Source of the DNA: Branchiostoma floridae
Lineage: Eukaryota > Chordata > Leptocardii > Amphioxiformes > Branchiostomatidae
Reading direction: 5' to 3'
Assembly: GCF_000003815.2 (NCBI RefSeq)
Contig: NC_049983.1
Coordinates: 5,577,042-5,641,041 of the forward strand
Length of the DNA: 64,000 nt
The translations under genes and the position numbers were made by a program. Positions 11,713-23,644 of the stretch are shown here, one piece after another. Each line of letters begins with the position of its first letter. Position 1 is the stretch's first letter. A model generated the notes under the pieces. The model was not told where the DNA came from. It made no database searches and saw nothing but the letters and a program-made list of their open reading frames with translations.

Positions 11713-14700
11713 ATGGGTGTGAAGAGCAGCTCCCTGTACATGCTGGACTGTCGCATGTCCGGACAACACAAACAGACGTGTCTGCCCAGAAAGCCTCCCA
11801 ACTACAACCACAACTGGACAGAGCTGCACTACACGGCCAGTCACGGCAACGTGGAGAAACTGAGGGCTGCGCTCAGGAAAGGTGGGTCAACAATGGTTAT
11901 TCTCACATGAAAGTGTGTCAACGTATGTTTCATGGCTAACAAACGACTAATACTAGCCTGGGTACCATCTGGGTAATGGTGCTCTTACGTTGCTTCTGCT
12001 ACCTGTCTGGGGAAGTATGAACTGTATATTCAAATGTTTTGGTGGTAACGTCAGTTATTGAGCTAGAGTGCTCAGTCAAATAGGCATTGAAACACCTGTT
12101 CGAATACAGTGATCATGACAGTTAATCATTTCAAGTTTCTTGGATAGCAGAAGTGGACATAAGAGCGAACTATCTAAAATTTGGACAAGAGTTGAATATT
12201 CTAGGCATTAGAGATGTCAAAGTTCCCAGACAGAATACCACAGAAGCGATTGTACAAAGTGTATAACATCATAGCAATGGTACCCAGTACCCACGCTAGT
12301 ACTGCAGTTCAGCACAAAAGGAGACTGCATCAAACTTTCAACTAATAGCATACCACAGTCTTGCTTTTTAAGTTAGTCAACATTGAGTCATCAAAGTTAG
12401 CTTTTAGCTCACTTCTTGCTCTTTGCAATGACTGTTCCATGTTAAACAATTACCCTGTATGCTGGTTCAAACACAAGCTGTTAATACTTACGTGTACGAA
12501 ACAGGAGGATAAGCATGACTTCACATGGCAGTTAAATCTACTATGAGGTTCCACCATTTACTACGATATCATTTGTATGCATGACTTATGCCATTTAAAC
12601 ATCAGAAACCCTCACATCAGTTCCATCTTCTGACCTTCAAATAGGATGAGTGACCTTAACATGTTACGATCCACATAAATGTCTTTTACAGGTCGTTTTA
12701 ACCCAGGCTTGGCCTAGTTTCTTGATAATGATAGCATTTATCTGACATATCATCTCACTGAGGGAATAATCCAACCATTCCATTTAAATGGTTGCATATA
12801 AGTGCTTGACATGACAGAGACATATTTGGCTTAACGTTACATGTATGTTATTTTGATTTATTGTGGGTTTGACTTTTTTAAGGCTTACAATGTCCTGTTT
12901 TAACTTTAAAGTTCACCTGCGTTCACTTGGTAGAAGTCATTCTTGAACTAGTTCAACTGTAACATAAAACACAAAAATTGGACTTACCAAAATTTTAGAC
13001 TGAACAAGACTTGAGTCTTTGTCAAGGTAATTTCAATGAACAATCCACTGCTGCTGTGATATCACGTTATGCAGATAGAGCATGTGACTCAGTGTGCAGT
13101 GGATCATAAGTTGCAGGAAGTCTATGCGGCCCACTGTCTTTGTTTGTCACGGCAGCAGTGGATTGTTTTAACAAAGACTGGTGCTGTTCAGTCAAAAATT
13201 TGAGTCCAATTTTTGTGTAGTTTTTAAAAAAATCTGAGAAGCAACAAATAGATTTGGCTTGCCCTAACATAGGGGTCTCTGAACGTACATACATGTAGAG
13301 GTGTCGGAACATTGGGATGTCCCTGAATACAAATCGCAATATCGTAAGCCCCCCAAGAAACCCATCCCGTAAGTCTTACTAAGCAGACCAGACATGTGAG
13401 CCATGGCCCAGTCATAACATACTTAAAACTGAAAACAGTTGAAATCCCTCTAGGCTGTGTCATAATTTATTCATTCCCCATTTAAATTGATAGGCTGTGC
13501 AGGGATTGGATACAGGAACAGTCTAGGACTGTGCACCCTTCACGATGTCAACGGTATTACCATCATAGTGCTGGTATTAATGTGCTAATATCTCCAGGGG
13601 TATACCTGCTAATCACATTAATGGTGCTTATTAGCGTTTTGAGGTCCAATGAATAATTATGTTTTGGCGATAAGGAAAAGTGGATTTGCATAAATCAGCT
13701 TAGAACAAAATCAAAGTATCATGTACCGTGACACCAAGGAGGTTAAAAATCCTTGGTGACACTGAGTGATCTCTAGACTAAGTATTCCTACCAAGTTTCT
13801 TACCTGACAACTTCCAAAGGAAAATATTTCTAGGAAATACTATTGATTAGAACATGAAATATTAGGTCACAATGTCATTTATTTGTCAATTATAGTAATT
13901 TGATATGATTTACAATAATATTTTAAAGGCATATTTTTAAGTGTTTTTGTCAGTGTTATATATATATGAACACAGACAACTACATGTAGTATTGCCTGTC
14001 TGACAAAATACATTGTAGATGTTAAAGATCAGTTTCATGATACAGCTCAAAGAGAAACTAAAAAAAAAAAGAAGTCTTGGCACAAAATGTGTTTTACATT
14101 GAAGTCTGTGAGTAGTTGGACCGTGAAGTTTTCTATCTGACAAGTTCAAATGAAACATGTGTTTATTTATAATGCAGATAGAGATTGTGGGAGGGGGGTG
14201 AATGTAGCCAGATGCCTTGAGGGAAATCCCCGAGGCAGACGTTCATTATTTATTAACCATATTACGCCGGGCAGGAGTAGCCCGGAACTACGGCTGAGTG
14301 CACAATGCGAATGTCAAAATCTGATAACAGCACATGGCCAAATTAACATATCAATCACCCCGTGCATGCATCTTTGCACCCCGGCAACTTGCAAAGCCAT
14401 GGGGCATGTCATAGACGATATTACTCCAGGATAAAAAAACATCTGCTGAACATGGCTGGAATATTAAACTTCTCCAGTGAGAGTTTCCAGCTTACCATAT
14501 GAGTGTTAATTTCGAGCTTAAACAGAAGAAGATAGGCAGACAAGTCTTAATACTAACTATTGCTTTACCATATTGCTCCACAATCTTTGATTAGATAGAT
14601 ATCTAGTTTATTTCATAACATGATAAAAATACTGTAGCCATAGCAACAGAGCTAAATAACAGAATGTACAATATCCTCTGAACCATCTATGCAATAAAAA

Positions 14701-17700
14701 AACTGCTACCACGTAAAAACCTATAAAAATCGTAATATCTACAATTTTAAAAGACAGTCTCACAGTCTCAGGTGACCTCAATACGAAAGTAATTTCCCCA
14801 TGTGCGGTCGTAGGACTGTACGTTTTAAACCACTCACACCAGGAATAACCCATACTCTTATTGATAAGCGCGGTGGGTTCTTTAATTGCTTTAGGTTTGC
14901 TATCTGCAAGTACGGGACCTACAATTGACTTTTGTTCTTGAAATTTGATACAATGAACTTTATTGCTCGATATTTGTACATGGTACAATGGGCAACGACT
15001 GTTACACAAGGTACAAAATAGGTGTATAGAGTAAGACTTAATATGATCCTAATTAACATAACAAGAAGGGCTAACACAAGTCTTTCATATAGTGTTACAA
15101 TCGAGTTGGGCTAGTCATGAATTTCATTATTGAATTTCTTTCTAATACAGTAATAGCAAAGCAGTCTTTGATATATTTGCCTATCTTTGCATTATGGGGG
15201 TTGTGGCATCCAAAGATATATACAAATCTGTCTGTAGCATCGAGTCTCTTGAAATCTGCTGTACTGGATTCGAGAAATGTGAATAGCTCATTACGTAAAA
15301 TAGCGTATCTAGAACATTCCATTAAAAAGTGAAATTCATCTTCAATATGCTTTGGACAGAAAGGATAGAGCCTTTGGTCGGGGGCTACATTGTAATATCT
15401 GCCTGTTTCAATATTCAATTTATGGCCACTGATTCTTAACTGAGTAATCGCTTTTCGAATTTCAAAATCATTTATATTGTTATTCTCCTTTTGCCATACT
15501 AGGTAACTGTGACGTGAACAAGACAGACTACTACGGGAAGACGGCGCTGTACTGGGCGGCGTACAAGGGGCACACGGAGTGCGTAGAGGAGCTGATACTA
15601 CACGGTGCTATGGTTAACATGCAGTGTAAACATGGCTCCACACCGCTGCATGCTGTATCCAGCCTGTATCCAGACTGTACAGCACTACTGGTGCAGGTAA
15701 ACATCATAGTAAACATGTAAACATGGCTCCACACCGCTGCATGCTGTATCCAGCCTGTATCCAGACTGTACAGCACTACTGGTGCAGGTAAACATCATAG
15801 TAAACATGTAAACATGGCTCCACACCGCTGCATGCTGTATCCAGCCTGTATCCAGACTGTACAGCACTCCTGGTGCAGGTAAACATGATAGTTAACATGT
15901 AAACATGGCTCCACACCACTGTAGCCAGCCTGTATCCAGACTGTACAGCACTACTGGTGCAGGTAAACATTATAGTTAACATGTAAACATGGCTCCACAC
16001 CGCTGTAGCCAGCCTGTACCCAGACTGTACAGCACTACTGGTGCAGGTAAACATCATAGTAAACATGTAAACATGGCTCCACACTGCTGTAGCCAGCCTG
16101 TACCCAGACTGTACAGCACTACTGGTGCAGGTAAACATTATAGTTAACATGTAAACATGGCTCCACACCGCTGTAGCCAGCCTGTACCCAGACTGTACAG
16201 CACTACTGGTGCAGGTAAACATTATAGTTAACATGTAAACATGGCTCCACACCGCTGTAGCCAGCCTGTATCCAGACTGTACAGCACTACTGGTGCAGGT
16301 AAACATCATAGTTAACATGTAAACATGGCTCCACACCACTACATGCTGTATCCAGCCTGTACCCAGACTGTACAGCACTACTGGTGCAGGTAAACATCAT
16401 AGTAAACATGTAAACATGGCTCCACACCACTACATGCTGTATCCAGCCTGTACCCAGACTGTACAGCACTACTGGTGCAGGTAAACATGATAGTTAACAT
16501 GTAAACATNNNNNNNNNNNNNNNNNNNNNNNNNNNNNNNNNNNNNNNNNNNNNNNNNNNNNNNNNNNNNNNNNNNNNNNNNNNNNNNNNNNNNNNNNNNN
16601 NNNNNNNNACGCTGTAGCCAGCCTGTACCCAGACTGTACAGCACTACTGGTGCAGGTACGAGGTATTCATTAAAGAGGGAAGCGGTTCTTCCCGGTGTTG
16701 AGTAGATCAAAACCTATTTTGTTCAAAATGGGGTAGGGAATTTTGAGAGCAGCATTTTCAACCCCTGCATCTCCTATTGGGTCAGTTAGTCCTCACTCTT
16801 AGTGAGCAATTGGGCTGGTCTCAATCATGATGTTTCTTACCTATTGAGATGTTGTTACAGTTAAAATGTAGCCCATAACCTTTGAGTGATCTTCAGGTCA
16901 CACCTTGAAGTAAGCTGAAAAAAAAGGAGCTTAACTGATGATATGTCTTATGGTACCACATTCAAGTCATATCATATTATTAAGTGATACCATGGTGCTG
17001 AAATGCCATCAAGTGAATGTTACTTTTACTAGAATTCTTAAACAACTGAAACAAGTTGTCTACTGAAGATATACTAGTACCTAATAGTGATACAACAAGT
17101 ATCCACTTATTTGATGGTGCTGAAATGCCATCCAGTGGATGTTACCTTCCACTCTGTTCAAGACGTTACTTTTTTTCACATAGTTCTTACATCCGAAGTC
17201 AATTCTTCACTTCTACTGAAGAAACATCCAGTCAAAAGCTGAATATTTGTAGGATATAGGGAAATTCTTGTACACAACCAGGATGTACTCACTTTGCTTA
17301 TGTTTCGGTGTCTATCAGACTCCTTCCTCAGAGCTTCAGACTGAAGTTCTGCTTCACGTAGCTATATGTAGCCAATGTAGGTGGAGCTTTTGCGAATACT
17401 AGTATGTCCTATATTCTACCAACCTGATGAAATTATTTTTGGAGGAATCTTTGTATGTTTCTCTGTAGCAACTAAAACAGTTGACACTATTGATATTCTC
17501 CCACAGAACGGTTCAGATGTGGATGTGCGAGACAAGACGTTACTTTTTTTCATATAGTTCTTACATCCAAAGTCAATTCTTCTGTTCCAGAGAAGAAAGA
17601 TCCAGTCAAAAGCTAAATCTTTGTATTTTTGACAGTTGCATTTGCAACCAACTGAAAATATTAATCTCGAAGCAGATCCTATGGTAGCAAAAGATGGTGT

Positions 17701-18721
17701 CAAAAGCTGGCAGAGGTGTGAAGCCGGCCTAGGAGTGTGTTTGGCAAATGGACACCTCTTGGCTGACTACGCTGCTTGGCCAGTTTAGTACTAGTACTAT
17801 CTTATGCCATCATAGGATCTCCTTAGAGATTATGAAAAAATGACACGGTTTACATTTTCCCCAGAATGGTGCAGACGTGGATGTGCGAGACAAGTGGGGG
17901 GTTACCCCCATGTACCTGTCAGCCACCGCTGGGCAGCTGGAGTGTCTCAGGATACTGGTGGACACCGGGGCCAAGATGACCTACAAGAATCAGGTAAGGG
18001 GAACAGAGGTCCTAGGTTGGAATCCCCTGACATGCCACCAATGTTGTAACCTTGGGAAATGCACTTTACACAACTTGCCTCACTGCTCTGGTGAAAATGC
18101 AGTCAAAACCCATGTCACCCTAGAATGTGTTATTCTCTTCGATAAGGGCTTTTGTCCCTTTGAAATTTTAACCCCTTGTTTGCTGTTGTGCAGAAAAAAG
18201 CCTCCTATAGCTACCTACATGATATTAATACCTTTTCATTTGTGCAGGTTTAGCCCAGTACTATTCTGTGCATTGCTAAACAACAGCGAACACTGTGGCT
18301 TTCGAAACATTTATTAGCAATGTTTGGTCCATTTATCTTACTTTTTAAAAGTTCACCTGGACCCCATTATTTAACATGTAGAATGTCAGGTATTCAAACC
18401 CTTGTAGCTCTCGGTTCTGGGCCAAATACCCTAACCTTCATGTCATAGCGATGTCACTGATTGTACAAAATCTCTCTCTTTCAGAAGACGGGGGAGATTC
18501 CTAAGCAGCTGGCGGCACACAAGGAGTTCTGGAAGTGGCTGAACCATCTGTCGCGTAACCCGCGCAGCCTGGCGCACCTGGCGCGGGTGGCCATCCGCAG
18601 GCACCTGGAGGACCACAGGGAGTGTACCGTCGCGCAGCTGCCCCTCCCCAGGGTGCTCACAGACTATGTCGCTCTCAAAGAACTAGATCAGTACATCGAT
18701 ACGAGGAGCGCCAACAACTGA
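11713..18721 (+). CDS. ankyrin repeat and SOCS box (ASB) family protein, four coding exons
   Basis: Exons are 11713-11881, 15503-15696, 17865-17993 and 18485-18721 (stop TGA), giving 242 residues. Splice sites are GT-AG; intron 1 is phase 1, intron 2 joins LLVQ to NGADVDV in phase 0, and intron 3 is also phase 0. Four ankyrin repeats are visible (NWTELHYTASHGNVEKL, YYGKTALYWAAYKGHTECV, HGSTPLHAV, WGVTPMYLSATAGQLECL). The C-terminal SOCS box has BC-box SLAHLARVAI, with Ala where Cys is usual, and a Cullin-5 box LPLPRVL. Such proteins dock substrates to Elongin B/C-Cul5 ubiquitin ligases; the substrate is unknown. The upstream in-frame GTG is ignored and ATG 11713 is chosen. A 5' untranslated exon may lie further upstream. 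The subfamily is undecided; the C-terminus recalls ASB8. Confidence 0.9.
11957..12286. mobile_element. CCTGGGTACCAT element, copy B
   Basis: It begins CCTGGGTACCATCTGG and ends ATGGTACCCAG. It shares 'acattcaa/tattcaaa...ttttggtggt' and 'agagatgtcaa' blocks with the copy at 1618-2026. It lies in intron 1 of the ASB gene, 75 bases after exon 1. Confidence 0.75.
12969..13218. mobile_element. element with ACACAAAAATTGGACTTA inverted ends, copy 1
   Basis: The left end ACACAAAAATTGGACTTACC is mirrored by the right end GAGTCCAATTTTTGTGT. Inner blocks 'caatccactgct' and 'gcagtggattg' extend the pairing. A second, longer copy is at 32725-33091. It lies in ASB intron 1. No coding capacity. Confidence 0.75.
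13219..15094. other. ASB intron 1, remaining sequence
   Basis: No gene or clear repeat was recognised from 13219 to about 14600. The minus-strand open stretch at 15009-14608 has no recognised similarity; it lies next to the LINE fragment and may belong to it, but the other LINE copy in this window has no matching segment. Confidence 0.45.
15095..15502 (-). mobile_element. LINE C-terminal fragment, antisense in ASB intron 1, abutting exon 2
   Basis: On the minus strand the sequence encodes LVWQKENNN, then KAITQLRISGHKLNIETGR, then FCPKHIEDEFHFLMEC. It matches the C-terminal part of the LINE protein at 36176-34239 ([15 protein letters not shown] and [15 protein letters not shown]). The reading frame continues up to about 15502, the base before ASB exon 2. 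The LINE minus strand therefore appears to provide, on the plus strand, the pyrimidine-rich tract 'ttattctccttttgccatac' and the AG acceptor. Confidence 0.8.
15629..16655 (+). repeat. 84/91-bp minisatellite made of ASB exon 2 end plus splice donor
   Basis: The last 68 bases of exon 2, with the donor GCAG|GTAAAC and about 20 bases of intron, are repeated. Unit length is 91 in the first three and last visible copies and 84 in between; the short form lacks seven bases of 'catgctgtatcc'. Donors are visible at 15697, 15788, 15879, 15963, 16047, 16131, 16215, 16299, 16390, 16481 and, after a gap, 16656. The final copy has GTACGAG instead of GTAAAC, so its right flank is probably the ancestral intron edge. 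The first copy must be used to keep frame; reading further reaches a stop within the intron part. Confidence 0.92.
16509..16608. other. scaffold gap of 100 N inside the minisatellite
   Basis: A fixed-length run of N interrupts the array, so the true copy number is unknown and probably collapsed in the assembly. Confidence 0.99.
17158..17262. repeat. segment directly repeated at 17533-17629
   Basis: The block starting 'agacgttactttttttcac' and ending 'agctgaatatttgtagg' recurs about 375 bases downstream with scattered changes. The second copy is fused directly to the ghost copy of ASB exon 3. Both lie in ASB intron 2. Confidence 0.75.
17300..17333 (-). ncRNA. hammerhead-like hairpin, copy 2
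   Basis: On the minus strand: CTGAGGAAG, a stem of the form GGAGTCT/AGACACC with one mismatch, then CGAAAC. It belongs to the same family as the copies at 8027 and 22476-22631. Flanking 'acacaaccag' also matches the 22438 element. Confidence 0.4.
17507..17536 (+). pseudogene. ghost copy of the start of ASB exon 3
   Basis: Thirty bases encode NGSDVDVRDK, against NGADVDVRDK at the true exon (17865). They are preceded by an intact acceptor, 'ttctcccacag'. After the tenth codon the sequence switches to an unrelated repeated block, so only the beginning of the exon was copied. It could act as a cryptic acceptor, but no donor follows in a useful place. Confidence 0.75.
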
Positions 18722-20643
18722 GATCCCGCGGCTAAACACCCAGTTTGTGTCTTGAATGTAAGAAATGTGACTGTGTCGTTCGACGAGGACCACTTTCGTC
18801 CTCAATGTCGTCCACCATTCAGCTTAAGAGATGTGTACTCATGGGTTGAATATGTGAGGCTTAGTGAGATGGATTTGTACAAGAAGTGTACATGTCTCCT
18901 GCTGCTCTAAATCAAGTAGAGGTTCCAGTCTTTGTATCAAAAACTGTCCTTAAACTGGGAAAACTATCCTTAAACAACTAACAATTGACTACTAATTCCT
19001 GTCTTAACTACACACAAAAGTGTAGGCAGTTAGAACAAACAGCTGTTACAAAGTAGAATCCATTTTGTAGCCAAACAAGAGTTGGACAGCAAAAGTACTA
19101 ACAAGTGTAATGACAGTTCATCTATCTAAATTTTGTAGTCAACAACGAACGATAAACCAGACAGTGAGTGTGAATGTGAGTGATCATATTAACGTACAGC
19201 CTTCTCAAAAGTCGACCGCCATTCAATTCCTAGATATGCATGTACATGTACACAGACGGGCAATTTGGCAAGGCAGACTTCTTGGGTTGGATCCAAAGTT
19301 ACCATTTACAAAGGCACACACGAGCTTTTAGTTGAACCGAAAATCCACTGAACACTAATCTCTTGGACACAAGTGTACTGGAGCGAACGTGACTGTGAGT
19401 GATGAATCTTTCACAAATGCAAATTACCCGAGATCTGAAACAGAGATGTGCGCAGAGGATGATCTGATAGGGACCGACAGAGTTAACGTTAGAGATGAGC
19501 ACTGGATAACCACCTGTCTTACTGAGAGCTGCCTGTATGTATGAGGTACTATCTACCCCGGTATCTGTACCATACATGGCAGGGTGTGTGTGTGTGAGCA
19601 AGATACATCACTGAACATTCCACAATATAGAAAAATTTGGTAATGCTAGTTCACCTTTATCTGTGGGATAACATATATCCATTGTTTTTAAAACAGGGTA
19701 TTTAGGGAATCCGATCTCAATTGATCCACAGATAATGACTCTAAATTACAGTATTTTCAAAATATTTTAGAAATATTGCATTTTGAAATCACCTTTTGTC
19801 GACATGATATCACAGTACTGTTTTCAAAAACAACAGATAGGCTACACCCTTCAGTATAGGTGGATAACTTGAAAAATATGGTAGAAAAGGCAACAAAACA
19901 GACAGAACGTAAATGAAATTAGTCATGGGCATAATGTATGACAGTCATTGTATATTCTGTTATTTTTCATTTCTGCAAATTAAACATCCCGGTCAGGCCC
20001 TGGTTGTGGAAATGGGAACTAAAGCCTAACATAATTGTACTGTTTGGAGATGATGATTTCTTATGTGGCTGCTCAAGCCATAAGCGAATGGAAGAGCTAG
20101 TTTGGGACCAGAACAATCATTCTTAATGAACAAAAGTTTGAGGCTGCATTGTGATGAGATGGTGTCATGTTACGTTACGTTACGTCAACAAGAATTCTGA
20201 AGTACAGTTTGTAGCTAATGAAGGTTTCAAAATCTGTACAGTTGCAAAGGACGCCTGTCCATCTCAGCTATGGAGAGAATTAAGCCATAGTCTTCTGCTA
20301 AGCAGCAATTGGAGTTGAGAAGCATTACAACAAAGAACAAGGCAAAGGTGTAGTCAATAAAAGGGAGCAAACTTTAAAATTAAGAAGCCTACTATTCACA
20401 GGTATCAATTGCTCTGCAGACAACAGGTCCAATATGAAAAAAAAGAAGAAACAGAGTGCAAGGGGATTACAAACACTTGCGTACCAGGACTCGTTCTGGA
20501 GTCTGTACATAAAAATTTGGTTTGGCTGAGCCAGTCATGATTCAGTGTACAGGCTTACGCTTATATAGTACAACTCTGACCAGACAGAAACCCGACAGTC
20601 TCTGTCTCCATCTTCATCAGTGACTGGTCAGAGGTCGTCAGTG

Positions 20644-20987
20644 CAGGGCTCTAGCCAGCTCTAATTTTTTTTCCGTCAGCCAATTCCCATTGTCGCGAAA
20701 ACACTATTCCAGGACTTAGAGAGACTGAACCGAGACCTTGAAAAACGGGTTTTTAATGAGATTATCGTAATTGCAAAAGGGCGCCGACACAGATTGTCAA
20801 CAATCAGAACAATAGCAAAACAAACAGTGTGTGGCTTTTACCACCCTGGATGGCATCCACAAGCCGCCTGTAGCTTCCACCAAGGATTTTTGTCCGTCAA
20901 GGTTAAGGGATTGGTTTTAAAAGTTTTCTGCCACACGCAGCAAATTTCCGTCAATTGATGGAAAAACGGACGCTGGCTAGAGCCCTG
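20644..20987. mobile_element. hAT-type non-autonomous element with 8-bp target duplication
   Basis: Ends are CAGGGCTCTAGCCAGC and GCTGGCTAGAGCCCTG. The flanks are the identical octamer CGTCAGTG (20636-20643 and 20988-20995). CAGGG ends with an 8-bp duplication are the hallmark of hAT transposons. A related copy without a clear left end lies at about 49726-50145. Confidence 0.92.
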
Positions 20988-21550
20988 CGTCAGTGACTGG
21001 TCAGAAATTGTCAGTTACACTGACAGGTGTTTAAAACTATGACCAGTACATCACTGTTGTGAATGTTGAATAATTGACACACTTGGTTGGCCTCCATTGT
21101 TTTCCAGAGAAAGTTGCAAACTTTAGAAAGTTCTTCCCCATACAGCAGAAATCAAATTAATTTTCGTGAGGGCAATCCACAACAAGTTGTTTCGATATTA
21201 CTTGCATCTATTTGGTTTATATTTTATTGTGTGTCTATGTGTACTTGAAAAGGTATCATCAAGTGTCTTTGTGCAATGTTAAGTTGAACTGTGTTAGGCC
21301 TGAGCCAACAATAAGAGGTGGATAAACATCACAGACTCATGATGGAAAAGAAACAAGTGTCAACTATGAGGGCTACTTGTACCACTGTTTCAATGTTCAC
21401 AACTGTATGTACATGTACATGGTACTAACCAATGTATGACTCCTATCAATAGTACTGCAGCTATTAGAATTGTACCACAATAGACATAATCCAATATACA
21501 TACATGTACATGTAATCAAATACCTGAAGCAGCAATCTAAGCAACTATAC

Positions 21551-21869
21551 AGGGTTCTAGCTAGTGCATTTTATTGTTATCAGGCCATCACTCCATTATT
21601 TGTAAGCTTCACCGTGACCCCAAATTAATTATCTTCTGGACTATTTTACTTTTCAACGAATGCTTTATTAATACTCACTTGAATGATTGTGTAATGTCAA
21701 TTCCAATTTAAAAAAAAAAATTTAAGTTATTTTCAACTTCTAAAATAATCCATGTTACAATGACAACTTTTTTCCTTACATTTTCAAACCATAGATCTAG
21801 GGGGAGTTTTGGCCTGATTGGTCACTTTCTGATACCTTGCCTTTACCAAATCCTGACTAGAACCCTGCT
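21551..21869. mobile_element. hAT-like element, ends CAGGGTTCTAGCTAG
   Basis: The left end CAGGGTTCTAGCTAG is mirrored by CTGACTAGAACCCTG. Flanks share CTATA but not a clean octamer, so the duplication is not proven. The interior is AT-rich and encodes nothing. Confidence 0.6.
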
Positions 21870-22437
21870 ATACAATAACTGCGTCTAACACCCTGATATA
21901 CATAAAAACTAGCAACGAAGCAACCGTTACATTGAAGACATAGCAAAAAAATAAAATCTTCTGACTGGAAACAAGTAGGTCATCAAACTGTAAAGGGAGG
22001 TAAAAATAACAGCTGACAACTTTACTAAACTGATAGAATTAGAGGCATCCCTGCAGAAAAAATCATCAGCTGCCTTTGTCATTATTGTATTACAAAGGAT
22101 GTGTATAAATCATGCAATTTTGTAGTTTTGTATTGAATAATTTATACTAATGGCTTGTAGAAAAGTTGGCATGACAAAATCTGTGATTGATCTGACTAAT
22201 GTAGTAACAAGAATCACTGATGTACAAAATTAATGTCCTCTGCTTTCATGTAGAAAGTCTCGAGTTTCAAATGTCTTGCCTGTCAATAACGTCACTTAGT
22301 TTAGTGTACTTTCAAAGCTATTTGTGCAATATGGTGCTTTCTCTAATCAATTAATGTGTATGTAGAGTGATTGCAAGACAGGGTGCTAGCTAGATTTTCA
22401 AGAATAATTTCATCAGGTTGGTAGATCATAGGCCATA

Positions 22438-22668
22438 GGAGGTTTGTTTTACACAACCAGTTTATCTCACCTGCTGACGTTTCGATGTCTGTCAGACATC
22501 TTCCTCAGAGCTTCTAGTTCGGATGATGTTCTCGCCACAAAAGCGCCACCTACATCGGCAACATATAGCGGGGAGACGCAGAACTCCAGTTAGAAGCTCT
22601 GAGGAAGATGTCTGACAGACGTCGAAACGTCATCAGGTGAGATAAACTGGTTGTGTAAAAGAAGTCTG
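22438..22668. mobile_element. inverted-repeat element carrying two opposed hammerhead-like hairpins
   Basis: The left arm (acacaaccagtttatctcac...) is mirrored by the right arm (...gtgagataaactggttgtgt), about 65 bases each. In each arm there is CTGAGGAAG, a seven-pair stem and CGAAACGTC: minus strand 22508-22476 with stem GATGTCT/AGACATC, plus strand 22599-22631 with GATGTCT/AGACGTC. The arms flank 'gcgccacctacatcggc', also partly present at 17370. Penelope-like retroelements are known to carry hammerhead motifs; assignment here is inference. Confidence 0.6.
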
Positions 22669-22976
22669 CTATGTCCGGTGCTAGCTAGAGTTGTAAGAGG
22701 AATATTTCTTTCTTTAATGTCGAAGATTTTGACATCTGAATTCAGCACTTCTAGGTATTGTTGTCTATGTTGTATGTGTCATACGTCATGTTTTCTTTCA
22801 CAAGTTTTGAATACTTAGTAGAATTTCCTTTCATCTTGGGTCATAAACATACAAGTGTGATATTTTCAATGTTTTTACTAGCTATAAGTGAGATGTACAA
22901 ACCCTTCCAATGGAGGCTGTATAAAACTTTCATTCTCTAAGCTGTGAATGTCACTCTGCTAACACAGGGTATTAAA

Positions 22977-23337
22977 GGCACGATCTACACACAGTTTTTC
23001 CCGATATCGGCGAGCCTACAACCTCTCGCCGACAGCTTTTTTTCATCGTCTAGATGGAACTACTATATCGCCATTACGATATCGGGAAAATTTCTCCCGA
23101 AAGGTCCGGACCATTCGTACGATACCTTACCGATAGCTTAGCAGGGGTCCCCGACAGCTTCGCACGCGTGTAGATGCTTCCCGACTTCGGGAAGGCTCAT
23201 TAGCATATAACGCCATTTGGAAAATCGCGCTATAAAATGTTTATGACTGCAAGCGCCATGGGTGTCCGGCCCCCTACGTTCTAGATCCCTCCCGATATCT
23301 CCACAGATATCGGTAAAAACTGTGTGTAGATTGGGCC
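22977..23337. mobile_element. inverted-end element GGCACGATCTACACACAG, copy 1
   Basis: The left end GGCACGATCTACACACAG continues into TTTTTCCCGATATC; the right end GATATCGGTAAAAACTGTG continues into TGTAGATTGGGCC. The interior has further 'cgatatcggg' and 'cttcccgacttcgggaag' palindromes. It is nearly identical to the copy at 32104-32461, so both are young. Confidence 0.85.
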
Positions 23338-23644
23338 TAAGCTCCTGTTTGGTGACAGACAGAGACGTGTGTCTGTGTCTGCAGCTGGCAATAAAGTACT
23401 GTTACCACTATCTTTGTACTGATCATTGACCATCTGTCATTGTGCTTTATGCTATTAAAGCACACTATACTCAGCCTGAAACTTGGCAACCACTGGCATG
23501 ACTGTTTGGCCAGGCACAAACCCTACAGTCTCCGTCAGTGACAGAATAATATCTGTCGGAAATCGTGCAGTGACTGGTCACAAATCAGTGACACTGACGG
23601 ATGTTATTAACTAAAATGTATGATCAGAACGTCACTGACGAGCC

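Noticed and set aside
15776-16378. 200-codon minus-strand open frame
   Set aside because: It is an artefact of the 84-bp repeat, whose length is divisible by three.
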